NCBI GenBank assembly: GCA_028688905.1
Contig: JAQTXH010000001.1
Location: forward strand, 1-64,000
From: Acidiphilium sp.
GTDB lineage: Bacteria > Pseudomonadota > Alphaproteobacteria > Acetobacterales > Acetobacteraceae
Direction of reading: 5' to 3'
Length of the DNA stretch: 64,000 bases
Positions 1 to 9,054 of the stretch are shown one piece after another. Position numbers and translations under genes: made by a program. Below the pieces are notes generated by a model that was not told the origin of the DNA, ran no database searches, and saw only the letters and a program-made list of their open reading frames with translations. The stretch's first letter is position 1. Each line of letters opens with the position of its first letter.

Positions 1-203
1 GATCAATCGTCGTCGATCGGCTCGCGGCACACCCGTCAGGTTCATTATCGGATCTTGGTGACATCAGGTGAAAATCTGATGTAGAACCAACGTGCGTTCT
101 CTCCCCGAATGACGGTCATGAGAGCTTGTGGTGGTGGTCGGGGGCCTGGGATGTGCCGGGCAAGAGGGTGCCGGAAAGCTGTCAGCGGTCGGCCGCTTGA
201 AGA

Positions 204-233
204 CTGTCAGAAATCTGTATATATATCTGACAG
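204..233. promoter_or_regulatory. Inverted repeat, probable operator of the AbiE-type operon
   Basis: Perfect 8-base arms CTGTCAGA (204-211) and TCTGACAG (226-233) enclose a 14-base AT-rich centre with an alternating TATATAT stretch that could serve as a -10 box. The right arm ends five bases before the ATG at 238. AbiEi antitoxins are known to repress their own operon by binding inverted repeats, so an autoregulatory operator is the natural reading. The repeat is visible in the sequence; its function is inferred. Confidence 0.6.
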
Positions 234-237
234 GAGA

Positions 238-837
238 ATGGCTATGCCACGGTTGACCGAACAGATTCTGGCGCATGCGGAGGGCCTGCCCGAAGGGACC
301 CCCGTGGCAGCTAAGAGCTTGCTTCACCTCGGTAATCGAGATGCGGTGGATCAGGCTCTTTCGCGTCTGGCTGAACGTGGCCAGTTGATCCGCGCGGGTC
401 GCGGCGTTTATCTCCGCCCCATCGCGAGTCGGTTCGGCACGCGGGCTCCATCCGTGGAGCAAGCGGTCGAGGCTCTGGCCAGCCAACGGGGCGAGGTCAT
501 CGTCTCGAACGGGGCGGCCGCTGCCAATGCCCTCGGTTTGACGACGCAGGTGCCTGTCCGCTCGGTCTATCTGACCTCGGGGCGCAGCCGGACGATGAAC
601 CTCGGCAAGCAGGTCATCGAGCTGCGCCATGCGCCGCGCTGGCAATTGACTTTGGCCAATCGGCCGGCGGGCGAAGTGGTCCGGGCGCTGGCCTGGCTCG
701 GCCCCGAGAAGGCCGAGGAGGCGCTCAAGACGCTGAAACGAAAAATGCCGGCGGACGCGTTCGGTGAGTTGGTAGCCGTCGCGCCGCAGCTTCCGACCTG
801 GCTCGCCCGAAGCGTGGGCAAGACCGCCCATGGCTGA
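238..837 (+). CDS. AbiEi/DUF6088-type antitoxin
   Basis: A protein of about 199 residues with an N-terminal winged-helix-like part and a compact C-terminal domain, typical of DUF6088/AbiEi antitoxins of type IV toxin-antitoxin systems. I chose ATG 238 (MAMPRLTEQ) because it follows GGAG and the operator-like inverted repeat; the open frame runs upstream to 109, but that extension is low-complexity and not family-like. ATG 244 is also possible. Its last 8 bases overlap the start of the next gene, the usual antitoxin-toxin order. Expected role: repress the operon and counteract the nucleotidyltransferase toxin. Confidence 0.8.
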   Translation: MAMPRLTEQILAHAEGLPEGTPVAAKSLLHLGNRDAVDQALSRLAERGQLIRAGRGVYLRPIASRFGTRAPSVEQAVEALASQRGEVIVSNGAAAANALGLTTQVPVRSVYLTSGRSRTMNLGKQVIELRHAPRWQLTLANRPAGEVVRALAWLGPEKAEEALKTLKRKMPADAFGELVAVAPQLPTWLARSVGKTAHG

Positions 838-1873
838 TGTCTTCCTCCGCCTTTCGGCCAAGGATCGCCGCGACGCCCTCGGTGTCGCGGCCGATCGATC
901 GGGGCGGCCCGCGCACCTCCTGGAAAAGGATGTGTGGGTGGTCTGGGCGCTTGCCGCACTCTACGGATCGCCCCTCGGCGAGCATCTGGTGTTCAAGGGC
1001 GGCACGTCGCTGTCGAAGGCCTACAAGGTCATTCGGAGATTCTCGGAAGACGTCGACCTCACCTACGACATCCGCGCGATCGCGCCGGACCTGGCAGGCG
1101 CTGACGGCGAGGCGTTGCCGAAGACGCGCAGCGAGGAGAAACGGTGGTCGAGCGAGGTCCGCCGGCGCCTGCCGGAATGGGTCGCCGGGACTGCCCAGCC
1201 CGTCATCGCAAGCGCGTTGGCCGATGAGGGGCTGGCCGCGGCGATCCGCGTCGAAGGCGAGAAGCTCTTCATCGACTACGAGGCGACGACGACCGGCTCG
1301 GGCTATGTCGCGCCGGTCGTCATGCTCGAGTTTGGTGCCCGCTCGACGGGCGAGCCGGCAAGTCTGCGCGATGTCGTCTGCGACGCTTCCGGTCTGATCG
1401 AGGGGGTGGAGTTTCCGACAGCGCGTCCCCGCGTAATGCACGCCGAGCGGACCTTCTGGGAGAAGGCGACTGCGATCCACGTCTTCTGCTTGCAGGAAAG
1501 GCTGCGCGGCGATCGGTTCGCCCGCCACTGGCACGATGTCGCGAAGCTCGACGAGGCCGGTCTCGCCGCCGCGGCCTACGCAGACCGCGACCTCGCCCAG
1601 GCCGTTGCACGGCACAAGGGTATGTTCTTCGCTGAAAAGGCCGCCGATCGCAGTCCTATCGATTATGCGGCTGCGGTCAGCGGGGGCTTGCAGCTTGTGC
1701 CCGCCGGCGACGCCTTGAAGGCCTTAGAAGAGGACTATGCCCGCATGGTCGAGGACGGGCTGCTGCTGGAAGATGCCGAGCTCTTCGAGGCGCTCATGGC
1801 GAGATGCGCCGACATCGCTGTGCGTGCTAACCGCGCCGGTTGCGCGCCGGACTCGAAGGGCGGGCAATCTTGA
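830..1873 (+). CDS. Nucleotidyltransferase AbiEii/AbiGii family toxin
   Basis: A 347-residue protein. The nucleotidyltransferase core is visible near residues 62-84: FKGGTSLSK gives the GG-S motif and SEDVDL the acidic metal-binding pair. AbiEii toxins transfer nucleotides to cellular targets (for relatives such as MenT, tRNA acceptor ends) and arrest growth during phage infection. The start overlaps the antitoxin stop by 8 bases, so the two are probably translationally coupled. Its own stop TGA (1871-1873) lies inside the TTGA where the NACHT gene probably starts. The target and whether it acts alone or with the NACHT protein are unknown. Confidence 0.88.
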   Translation: MADVFLRLSAKDRRDALGVAADRSGRPAHLLEKDVWVVWALAALYGSPLGEHLVFKGGTSLSKAYKVIRRFSEDVDLTYDIRAIAPDLAGADGEALPKTRSEEKRWSSEVRRRLPEWVAGTAQPVIASALADEGLAAAIRVEGEKLFIDYEATTTGSGYVAPVVMLEFGARSTGEPASLRDVVCDASGLIEGVEFPTARPRVMHAERTFWEKATAIHVFCLQERLRGDRFARHWHDVAKLDEAGLAAAAYADRDLAQAVARHKGMFFAEKAADRSPIDYAAAVSGGLQLVPAGDALKALEEDYARMVEDGLLLEDAELFEALMARCADIAVRANRAGCAPDSKGGQS

Positions 1874-4800
1874 CTCGATCCATACCCCGCAATTCGTCAT
1901 TCGACGCCGATCTGAACGCGCCGCCAGATGGGGTTCCGGCGCATCCTGCGGTTACGACCCGGCCGCAAGTCCTGCCTTTCGGCGAGCTGACCTGGGAAAA
2001 CTTTGAACGGCTTTGCTATCGAATTGCAGGCAAGGCCGAGCGCGTTGAACACGTCGCGCGATACGGCCGGTCTGGCCAAGCCCAGCAGGGCATCGACTTG
2101 TTCGCTCGGTTGGCTACTGGGAAGTATGAAATCTGGCAGGCAAAACGCTATGAAGCGATTACTGCTGGGGAAATAAAGAAGATCATCGACGCGTTTCGTG
2201 CGGGGACATGGAGCGACAAGTCCGAGCAGCTTATCCTAGCGGTCCAGGCGTCGTTGGCAGACACAAAGGTCCAAGATGCCATCGAGCAAGAGGCCATAGC
2301 GCTTAAGGCCGAAGGGATCGCGTTCGTCCCGCGTGGCGGAGAGGAGCTGAGCGAAATTCTGAGGAATCATCCGGATCTCGTTGACGATTTCTTCGGTCGA
2401 GGATGGGTCGAAGCTTTTCTCAGAACGGATGCGGCAAGGCAACTCGGCGCACGACTTGATGGAGCGGAATTTACCCGGGTGCGAACGCAGATCCGCGGAT
2501 TCTATGATGCCCATTTTCATCTACTAGACGTCGGCGTTGCCCTTCCACCCACCGCCGACGCTACGCCGGGCTCTTCGCCGTCGCTCCTGCAGCGCTTCGC
2601 GATGCCTGATGTGCTGGTAAGAGACACGATAGCCGACGAGTTGCGTGCGCCGCGGACAGAGCAGCCTAATCCGCGCTCCGACACATCAGCCGAGACGACG
2701 CTCTCAAGCGAAGACAGGCATGCCGGGATGGTCCGGCGGCGTGACTATGTCCGTCGAACGCCGCTCTCCCCTTGGCTCGCCGATGGATTGCAGCTGGCGG
2801 TGGTTGGCGAGTCAGGAAGCGGCAAGAGCACGCTGCTGAGGTGCATTGCACTCGACGTCTTAGTCGAGGAGGGCGTGTTTCCGCACATCAGCCGCCGCTG
2901 GGGCAACCTTCTTCCGATCCACATCTCGTTTTCGAGATGGAGCCGCCTTAGCGCGGCGCTCGGAAGGGCTGCGGGTCTGAAGGAGATCGTAGCTGAGGTA
3001 CTTCAGCCGGCACTCACCGCCGACCTCATGTCGCTTTTGGATCGCGCGATCGACGAACGGCGTATTTTGTTGCTTCTCGATGGTTTGGATGAGTGGTCGG
3101 ATGAGCAAGCGGCCCGGACAACGCTTCAACACATCCTAGCCTTCGTGTCGATGCACGCCGTACCATCGGTCGCGACCGCACGTCCGCGAGGATTGGACAA
3201 GATTGGTGCGATTCCGGCGGGCTGGCGCATCGCGGAGTTGGTGCCACTGTCGGTCGATCAGCAGCGAAAGCTCGCAGAAGTCTGGTTCATCAGGTCGACG
3301 GCACGGGCCTCCGTGCAGGGCACGGAGACGCGAGGGCCGATTGAATCGCGGCTTGATCGCTTCTTCGTGGAGCTTACGCGAGATCGAAGGCTATCGGCAC
3401 TCGCGGGAAATCCGCTTCTGCTGGTCGGTCTCATTGCTCTGTCGATGCGACAGATTGCGCTTCCCCGCAACAAAACGCAGGCCATCCAGAATTTGGTGGC
3501 GATTCTTATCGAGACGCATCCCGAGCAGCGGGCTACCGAAGCCGGTGATACCCAGGCACGGTTCATCAGCATTCCGGACATCGAGGACCGCCGTGCGGCG
3601 CTCGGCCGACTTGCCTTTGTTGCGAGGTCGGTAAGCGGTGGCGGGACATACGCCATTAAGAAGGCAAGGAAAACGATCCGGGAGTATTTGGCGGACCCGA
3701 CAACCTTGGCGTATCCCGCTGACCGGGCTCAAAAGGCAGCGGGCGAGATTCTGGCTGTGAACGCGGAAACGGTTGGGCTTCTGGCTGAGCGGGCCTCCGG
3801 CGAGGTTGGGTTTGCTCACGCCGTGTTCGAGGAGTTTCTCGCCGCCGAACACATCCAAGGCTGGCCATTTTCTGAGATCATCGCGTTTGTCCGCGATAAG
3901 TCCGGCGAGCCGCTTTGGCGGAACGTCATTTCAAACCTGGTTTCGTTGCTTGCTCGTCCAACAGAGGTGGAGTCTGTTGTTGCCGCTATCGAGAGCGCCC
4001 GGTTGGAGGACACCGGCCGGCAGGGCACGGTAAGTCGTGATGTGCTGCTCGCGGACATTGCGTTCAGTGCGTCACGAAAGCCGCCCGCAACCGCGCAACG
4101 GCTGATTGATGGCGCGTTTGCAATCATCGAGCGTGGCGACTGGCCGTTGGCACGCCGTGAGGTGCTCAAGTCTGCATTGACGAGCCTCGGCGATGCAGCC
4201 GCCCCCACGCCGCTCGATGACCGAATGGCAGGATGGGCGCCACGTCGCGAAAAGTACCTATCCAGCCTTTTTGATACCTTAGCGACCTGGCCCCCGACTG
4301 AAGATTTGTACAACGTGCTCGTCAGAGGACTTTACGATGAGGAACGGGGCAATCAGCGCAGTGCCGCACGGGCACTCGCTCGTCTGTACGCTTCTCGTGA
4401 AGATGTTCAGCGGCGTCTCCGAGAGACGCTGGCATCGACGCTGGATCTTTCCGTCATGGCGGCGGCGCTGGAAGCACTCAGCATGGGATGGCCTGACACA
4501 TCCAGCCTGTCCGAGTTGCACAATCGTGCCTTGGTGTTGCAGGATACTACAGTTCGACTTGTCGGGATATCGGGCCGATTGGCAAGCGGCCGAGCAAGTT
4601 TCTCCAATCGAGACGCGCTGCTCGGGTTGCTGTCAGACTTTCCAGAGATCGATTTCTGGGACCGGCCGACGGCGCGGGCGTTATTGTCCAAGCACTGGCC
4701 TGACGACCCCGTTCTCATAGAGTTGGCGCTCAAAGCGGTACGTCGCGGTGGCGGGCGTCGCGACCAGCTCGAGCGCGAAACCGCCATGCACTATCTCGTG

Positions 4801-6813
4801 CGCTGTTCGCCGGCCAATCCGTCCGTTGTGGACTGGGTCCGGGGAAAGCTCAAAGAGACGTATCCGTTTTCCCTGGCTCACGACGACGTTTGGGATTGCA
4901 TCGCTCCGTTCGCCATTGAACACGCCGACGTTCGCGCGGCCGTCGTCGCCGCCATCAAATCCGAATGGGGGCGGCACAGTCTTCATCATTTTCAAAGCCT
5001 GATCCTTGCCCTTGGCGGCGACGAACTCAGGGACGCTCTGATCGAGATCGCGAGCGTGGAGCAAGCGTGGGGTGACTTCTGGGCTGTCAGACCATTGCTA
5101 GAGGGTTGGGGTAGAGCTGATGCGACTGTTGCCACGTTCCTGGATGGCATGGCCTCGTGGGACGACAAGAGATTAGACAATCTGGCAGCACTACTGCCAC
5201 AGATCATCACGGATCCTGAAGTCTGTAGAGCGCGCTTGCTTTCGCTAGCCCGGCATTCGGAGCGGCCACGCTTTGACCTTATTGCCCGCGGATTTGCGGC
5301 TCTCGGATGCTCGTCGGACGATTCCGAGGTTGTGGATGTGCTGCTGGCTGCGATCGGCAAGGGCGCTCCGGCATTCGATCCTGGTCCAGCGTTATTGGCC
5401 CATTTTTCGGCCAACGCTCGGGTAAGGCAATATGCCCTAGACGCTCTGAAGGATCGTGCGCCGCCACTTGCCGCGCTCGCGCTGGCCTACAAGGATGACG
5501 CGGAGATCCGCACACTCGTCCTCAAATTTACAAACTCACTCCCGGCGACGCTACGTGGCGACATCGCCGAGGTTGCCTCGGGGGAGGCGTCCGTGCGGCC
5601 CTGCTTCAACAGCGTCTTGGAAGGCTACGATATCGAGGTGGATGGCGAATTGAAAATCGCCGCGTCGATTTACTATCACCGTCTCCTGGCGCGAGGACTG
5701 GTTGGTCCAGTCCCAGAACATCTGGCTAAACTTACGACCGATCTTCATGCAGTTGGTCCTGACTTGCACGAGCGGCGAGCGGCAGCTTTCGCCGGTATGC
5801 TTCTTCTCGGGCGGGTCAACGACATCGTCCCTATGATTGAATACGGCGACAAGCCTCTGAACATCCGGTCCGGGACGGGCTACGGAAATGAGAGTGACAG
5901 CCTTATGGCGCTCATGTCCGAACGGTGGGAGGACTTGTCAACGGCGTTCGGTAGCGATCTTTCCGGCCGTTTTGGAGATTTCGGGTCTGACGATGGTCAC
6001 CTGTGGGACTGTCTTGCCCCGCATTTAAGCGCGTCGCCCGCCGCACGGCGAGATTTCCTGAATTTCTGTAATCAGACAGACACCACACTTGGACTTAGGA
6101 GTTTTGCCGCTCTCGCCAGAGAGCAGCCATCCAGTGACTTGCTGCTGCGCCATTGTTGGAGGGTGTTTGGTCGTGAGGTGAACGGACAGCACCAGCGGCA
6201 ATCGGCATGGGCAGTTCAACGCATTCGGCTTGAAATCGCCTATATTCTCCGGGACCAATTTCGTGACAGAGCCGATGTCGCGGCGCATCTGCAGGAGGCG
6301 CTCAAGCGAGGACAGAGCGCCGAGGTCGTGGCGCTTTCCTTGTTCAGCCCGCAGGATCCGCTCCTAGATCAAATTCGGATTGGGCCGTTGGAGATCGGCC
6401 AGCAGTACTCGGACTGGGTTACAGCCCTGCATCTTGCGGCCGCGCGAAGCGAGGCGAAGGATTTCGTTGCTGTGACGTTGATGATGATCAATCGGCCCTC
6501 GCACGGCATCTGGAGCTTTCAGGACGTCACAAATCGGGCGGTGGTCGAAAGGCTACGCCGAGATCCCGATTCGGTGGGGCTAGTCAAGGACCGACTGGCC
6601 GGAATTCCCACTGCCAGCGAGATCGCAAGCCTTCCTAGATATCTGTCCGCGGCGGGGGCCTTGGATGAAGGTGTCAACCAACGGTGTGCCGCGCTCCTGA
6701 CACAGGAAGCGCGCGAATCTCTTACACGCGCCGGCTACGACGCGATTGATGACACGATTCGAGCCGTATCTCGGAGTCTTCTTGAAGTTGTCACGCCGTC
6801 CTTTTCTCCGTGA
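1870..6813 (+). CDS. Mrr-like nuclease - NACHT NTPase - helical repeat protein (Avs-like)
   Basis: About 1647 residues. Numbered from a longer possible start at TTG 1840, it shows: an Mrr-like PD-(D/E)xK nuclease near residues 50-200, with GID (D86) and a WQAK element (Q100, K102); a NACHT module with Walker A GESGSGKST (about 323-331), Walker B LLLLDGLDEW (about 410-419), a NPLLLVGLIALS helix and FAHAVFEEFLAAEH in the winged-helix part; then about 950 residues of alpha-helical, HEAT-like repeats. This is the plan of antiviral STAND NTPases: sensor repeats, oligomerising NTPase, nuclease effector. I prefer TTG 1870 because its TTGA overlaps the toxin stop and a purine-rich stretch precedes it. 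The domains are read from motifs; the antiviral role and trigger are inferred. Confidence 0.85.
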   Translation: MTRSIPRNSSFDADLNAPPDGVPAHPAVTTRPQVLPFGELTWENFERLCYRIAGKAERVEHVARYGRSGQAQQGIDLFARLATGKYEIWQAKRYEAITAGEIKKIIDAFRAGTWSDKSEQLILAVQASLADTKVQDAIEQEAIALKAEGIAFVPRGGEELSEILRNHPDLVDDFFGRGWVEAFLRTDAARQLGARLDGAEFTRVRTQIRGFYDAHFHLLDVGVALPPTADATPGSSPSLLQRFAMPDVLVRDTIADELRAPRTEQPNPRSDTSAETTLSSEDRHAGMVRRRDYVRRTPLSPWLADGLQLAVVGESGSGKSTLLRCIALDVLVEEGVFPHISRRWGNLLPIHISFSRWSRLSAALGRAAGLKEIVAEVLQPALTADLMSLLDRAIDERRILLLLDGLDEWSDEQAARTTLQHILAFVSMHAVPSVATARPRGLDKIGAIPAGWRIAELVPLSVDQQRKLAEVWFIRSTARASVQGTETRGPIESRLDRFFVELTRDRRLSALAGNPLLLVGLIALSMRQIALPRNKTQAIQNLVAILIETHPEQRATEAGDTQARFISIPDIEDRRAALGRLAFVARSVSGGGTYAIKKARKTIREYLADPTTLAYPADRAQKAAGEILAVNAETVGLLAERASGEVGFAHAVFEEFLAAEHIQGWPFSEIIAFVRDKSGEPLWRNVISNLVSLLARPTEVESVVAAIESARLEDTGRQGTVSRDVLLADIAFSASRKPPATAQRLIDGAFAIIERGDWPLARREVLKSALTSLGDAAAPTPLDDRMAGWAPRREKYLSSLFDTLATWPPTEDLYNVLVRGLYDEERGNQRSAARALARLYASREDVQRRLRETLASTLDLSVMAAALEALSMGWPDTSSLSELHNRALVLQDTTVRLVGISGRLASGRASFSNRDALLGLLSDFPEIDFWDRPTARALLSKHWPDDPVLIELALKAVRRGGGRRDQLERETAMHYLVRCSPANPSVVDWVRGKLKETYPFSLAHDDVWDCIAPFAIEHADVRAAVVAAIKSEWGRHSLHHFQSLILALGGDELRDALIEIASVEQAWGDFWAVRPLLEGWGRADATVATFLDGMASWDDKRLDNLAALLPQIITDPEVCRARLLSLARHSERPRFDLIARGFAALGCSSDDSEVVDVLLAAIGKGAPAFDPGPALLAHFSANARVRQYALDALKDRAPPLAALALAYKDDAEIRTLVLKFTNSLPATLRGDIAEVASGEASVRPCFNSVLEGYDIEVDGELKIAASIYYHRLLARGLVGPVPEHLAKLTTDLHAVGPDLHERRAAAFAGMLLLGRVNDIVPMIEYGDKPLNIRSGTGYGNESDSLMALMSERWEDLSTAFGSDLSGRFGDFGSDDGHLWDCLAPHLSASPAARRDFLNFCNQTDTTLGLRSFAALAREQPSSDLLLRHCWRVFGREVNGQHQRQSAWAVQRIRLEIAYILRDQFRDRADVAAHLQEALKRGQSAEVVALSLFSPQDPLLDQIRIGPLEIGQQYSDWVTALHLAAARSEAKDFVAVTLMMINRPSHGIWSFQDVTNRAVVERLRRDPDSVGLVKDRLAGIPTASEIASLPRYLSAAGALDEGVNQRCAALLTQEARESLTRAGYDAIDDTIRAVSRSLLEVVTPSFSP

Positions 6814-7337
6814 TAGGAATCGCGAGGATCAACGACGCAGATATTACCTAACCGCAGCCAGCAATTGACGAGCTGTTGCCGAAGACAGCGCAATCGAGCA
6901 AAATCAGGCTCTATACGATGTGGTACGGGCCAGGCATGACGCGCCAGCAAGCATACCAATGGTCGTCATCATGCGAGGGTCGTGGGTGAGGAATGGCGGC
7001 CCAGGGCGGAACGCGCTGCTCGATGGCGAAGGGAGGATCGGCCGCCATGGCAGGTCGGCCACCGGACCGTCGATTCCAACCCTGGCAAGTGTGCAAAAAC
7101 GTTGCGGCGTTGGCGCACCCGACAGGATTCGAACCTGTGGCCTCTACCTTCGGAGCAATTTAACCTGCCCTTCGACGCTTTTCGATGGGTTTCGCTCCGA
7201 TGCGCTATGTTGCTGTAATCACTAAACAAATTGAAATTCCAGCTCGTCCGGCGTACTCTCGGACACGCTCCGACTTGCGTCCGGCTGCTTACGTGGTGCT
7301 TACGCGAGAATGGGAGTTTGGACGGGAGAATTCCCAT
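6814..7337. other. Intergenic stretch with a tRNA-like att site, otherwise no gene seen
   Basis: No open frame here has family-like content or a good start. The only recognisable element is the tRNA-Arg 3' half at 7109-7155, described separately. Downstream of it the sequence is AT-richer up to about 7337, where homology to the trbG 3' end begins abruptly. This resembles the integrase-proximal end of an element whose integrase was deleted; that reading is inference. Confidence 0.5.
7109..7155 (-). other. tRNA-Arg(CCG) 3' half, attachment-site-like (copy A)
   Basis: Read on the minus strand this is a tRNA from the anticodon loop (CTCCGAA, anticodon CCG) through a T-arm with stem ACAGG/CCTGT and loop TTCGAAT to the acceptor strand. 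The 5' half of the tRNA is missing, so it is not a working gene. It matches 11443-11489 at 44 of 47 positions, and two of the three differences are a compensated base pair of the T-stem. Such 3' halves are left where tyrosine integrases insert elements into tRNA genes. Confidence 0.75.
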
Positions 7338-7601
7338 GACAATCCCGCTTGGCGGCCGCTGCGAGCCTTCGACGACGGCCAGAAGGTCTACATCGAGTTC
7401 CCGTCCGGCATCCGCCAGGGCGAAATGCCGCCGCTCTTCGTCATCGGTCCGGCCGGCGGCTCCGAGCTGGTGAACTATCGCGTTCGCGCCAACTACTACA
7501 TCGTCGACCGCCTGTTCGCCGCAGCCGAACTTCGTCTCGGCGACAAAGACAGTGAGCGTCGCGTCCGCATCGTGCGCACCGATGGAAGGCCGCGGTCATG
7601 A
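7338..7601 (+). pseudogene. trbG: Truncated trbG 3' end
   Basis: The last 87 codons of trbG, from DNPAWRPLRAF to the stop, nearly identical in protein to the C-terminus of the full trbG at 41821-42894. Homology starts sharply at 7338, so the break is a clean junction. The N-terminal lipoprotein part and most of the periplasmic domain are absent, so it cannot act as the TrbG outer-membrane-complex subunit. The stop overlaps the trbI start as ATGA, as in the intact operon. Confidence 0.85.
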
Positions 7602-8800
7602 CGGACGAACCGGAAGAACAAGCGCCGGCGCCAGCGCCTGTCGTGCCGCCCGATTTGCGGCTCCGGGGCGAGCGACCGCGCGTCACGCGCCTCTCGCGCA
7701 AGGTGCTGATCACGCTCGGCGCCGTGTCGGCCCTCGCGATCGCGGGCGCTCTCGGCTACGCCCTTCAGACCCGGAACAGGTCGCAGACGGGGCAGGAGTT
7801 GCTCAGCACCCAAAGCCGCCCCTCGGCCGAGGGGCTTGCCAGGCTGCCGAAAGACTATACCGGCCTTCCGCGCCAGGCGCCCCCACTTGGCCCGCCGTTG
7901 CCCGGAGATCTCGGCAAACCCATCCTGAATGCCGGCGCCGCGCCAAATACCAGCGTTTCGGCAACCACGCCCGATCCCGCGGCGCAGCGGCTGGCTCAGG
8001 ATACAGAGGCAGCGCGCGTAAGCCGCCTGTTCGCCCAGACCAATCAGCAGCCGCAGCCGGTCGGCCTCGTTGCTCCGCCGGCGACGGCGACACAGGGCGG
8101 TCCGACACCCACGCCACCCGTCGATGCTGGGTCCGCTCAGAACATGCAGGATCGCAAGACTGCGTTTCTCAACGCCGCGACGGACAAGCGAACGGTCAGC
8201 CCCGACCGTCTCGAAGCCAAGGCTTCGCCCTATGTCGTGCAGGCGGGAACCGTGATCCCTGCGGCGCTCATCACCGGCATCCGCTCCGATCTTCCGGGCC
8301 AGATCACTGCCCAGGTGACGGAGGCCGTCTACGACAGCCCGACCGGGCAATACCTGTTGATCCCGCAGGGCGCGAAGCTGATCGGTCAATACGACAGCTC
8401 GGTCGCCTTCGGTCAGAGCCGCATTCTTCTCGTCTGGACGCGCATCATCATGCCGGACGGCAACTCCATCGTGCTGGAACGACAGCCGGGTGCCGATACG
8501 CAAGGCTATGCGGGGCTCGAAGACGAGGTCGATAACCATTGGGGCATGCTGTTCAAGGCCGCCGTCCTCTCGACCCTCCTCAGCGTCGGTGCCGAAGCCG
8601 GTACGAGCCAGAACGAGAACAATCTCGTCCAGGCGATCCGCTCGGGCGCTTCGAACTCGATCAGCCAGACCGGCCAGCAGATCGTGCAGCGCCAGCTCAA
8701 CATCCAGCCGACGCTCACTATCCGACCGGGCTTCCCGGTTCGTGTCATCGTCACGCGCGACCTGGTGCTGGCGCCCTACGGTCAGGGAGGCACACCATGA
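7598..8800 (+). CDS. trbI: TrbI-type conjugal transfer protein (second copy)
   Basis: A 400-residue VirB10/TrbI-like protein with a cytoplasmic proline-rich N-terminus, one membrane segment near residues 38-55, a linker rich in Pro and Gln, and the conserved C-terminal VirB10 domain (VIPAALITGI, SVAFGQSRILLVWTRII, GYAGLEDEVDNHWG). It normally spans the cell envelope in the type IV secretion channel. It is about 90% identical by eye to the copy at 40622-41824 and runs in the opposite direction. The reading frame is intact, but its partners trbB-F are missing here, so it is probably redundant. Confidence 0.92.
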   Translation: MTDEPEEQAPAPAPVVPPDLRLRGERPRVTRLSRKVLITLGAVSALAIAGALGYALQTRNRSQTGQELLSTQSRPSAEGLARLPKDYTGLPRQAPPLGPPLPGDLGKPILNAGAAPNTSVSATTPDPAAQRLAQDTEAARVSRLFAQTNQQPQPVGLVAPPATATQGGPTPTPPVDAGSAQNMQDRKTAFLNAATDKRTVSPDRLEAKASPYVVQAGTVIPAALITGIRSDLPGQITAQVTEAVYDSPTGQYLLIPQGAKLIGQYDSSVAFGQSRILLVWTRIIMPDGNSIVLERQPGADTQGYAGLEDEVDNHWGMLFKAAVLSTLLSVGAEAGTSQNENNLVQAIRSGASNSISQTGQQIVQRQLNIQPTLTIRPGFPVRVIVTRDLVLAPYGQGGTP

Positions 8801-9054
8801 CGAAGCTCAAACTCGGGCCACTGACCGACGACAAGCCGGTCAAGATGAGCGTCGAACTGCCCGCCGCCGTGCATCGCGATCTCGTCGCTTATGCTCAGGT
8901 GCTCGGCCGAACGACCGGCCAAACGGTGCCCGATCCTTCGAAGCTCATCGTGCCGATGATCGAGCGATTCATGGCGACCGACCGTGCATTCGCCAAAGCG
9001 CGTCGCGATCGGGCCGCTCAGGTCGCAGGCGGTTCGGCCGAGAAGTCGGGATAG
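8797..9054 (+). CDS. DUF2274 protein
   Basis: An 85-residue protein starting in an ATGA overlap with trbI. It begins MTKLKLGPLTDDKPVKMSVE and looks like a small ribbon-helix-helix-type protein, regularly found right after trbI in alphaproteobacterial elements. The paralogue at 40398-40625 differs mainly at the C-terminus. It converges with the LysR gene and their 3' ends overlap by 37 bases. Function unknown; DNA binding or control of trb expression is plausible. Confidence 0.8.
   Translation: MTKLKLGPLTDDKPVKMSVELPAAVHRDLVAYAQVLGRTTGQTVPDPSKLIVPMIERFMATDRAFAKARRDRAAQVAGGSAEKSG

Noticed and set aside
109-237. Extended N-terminus of the antitoxin frame
   Set aside because: The residues are not family-like and the inverted-repeat operator would lie inside the gene.
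7109-7155. A working tRNA-Arg gene
   Set aside because: Only the 3' half from the anticodon loop is present; D-arm and 5' acceptor strand are missing.
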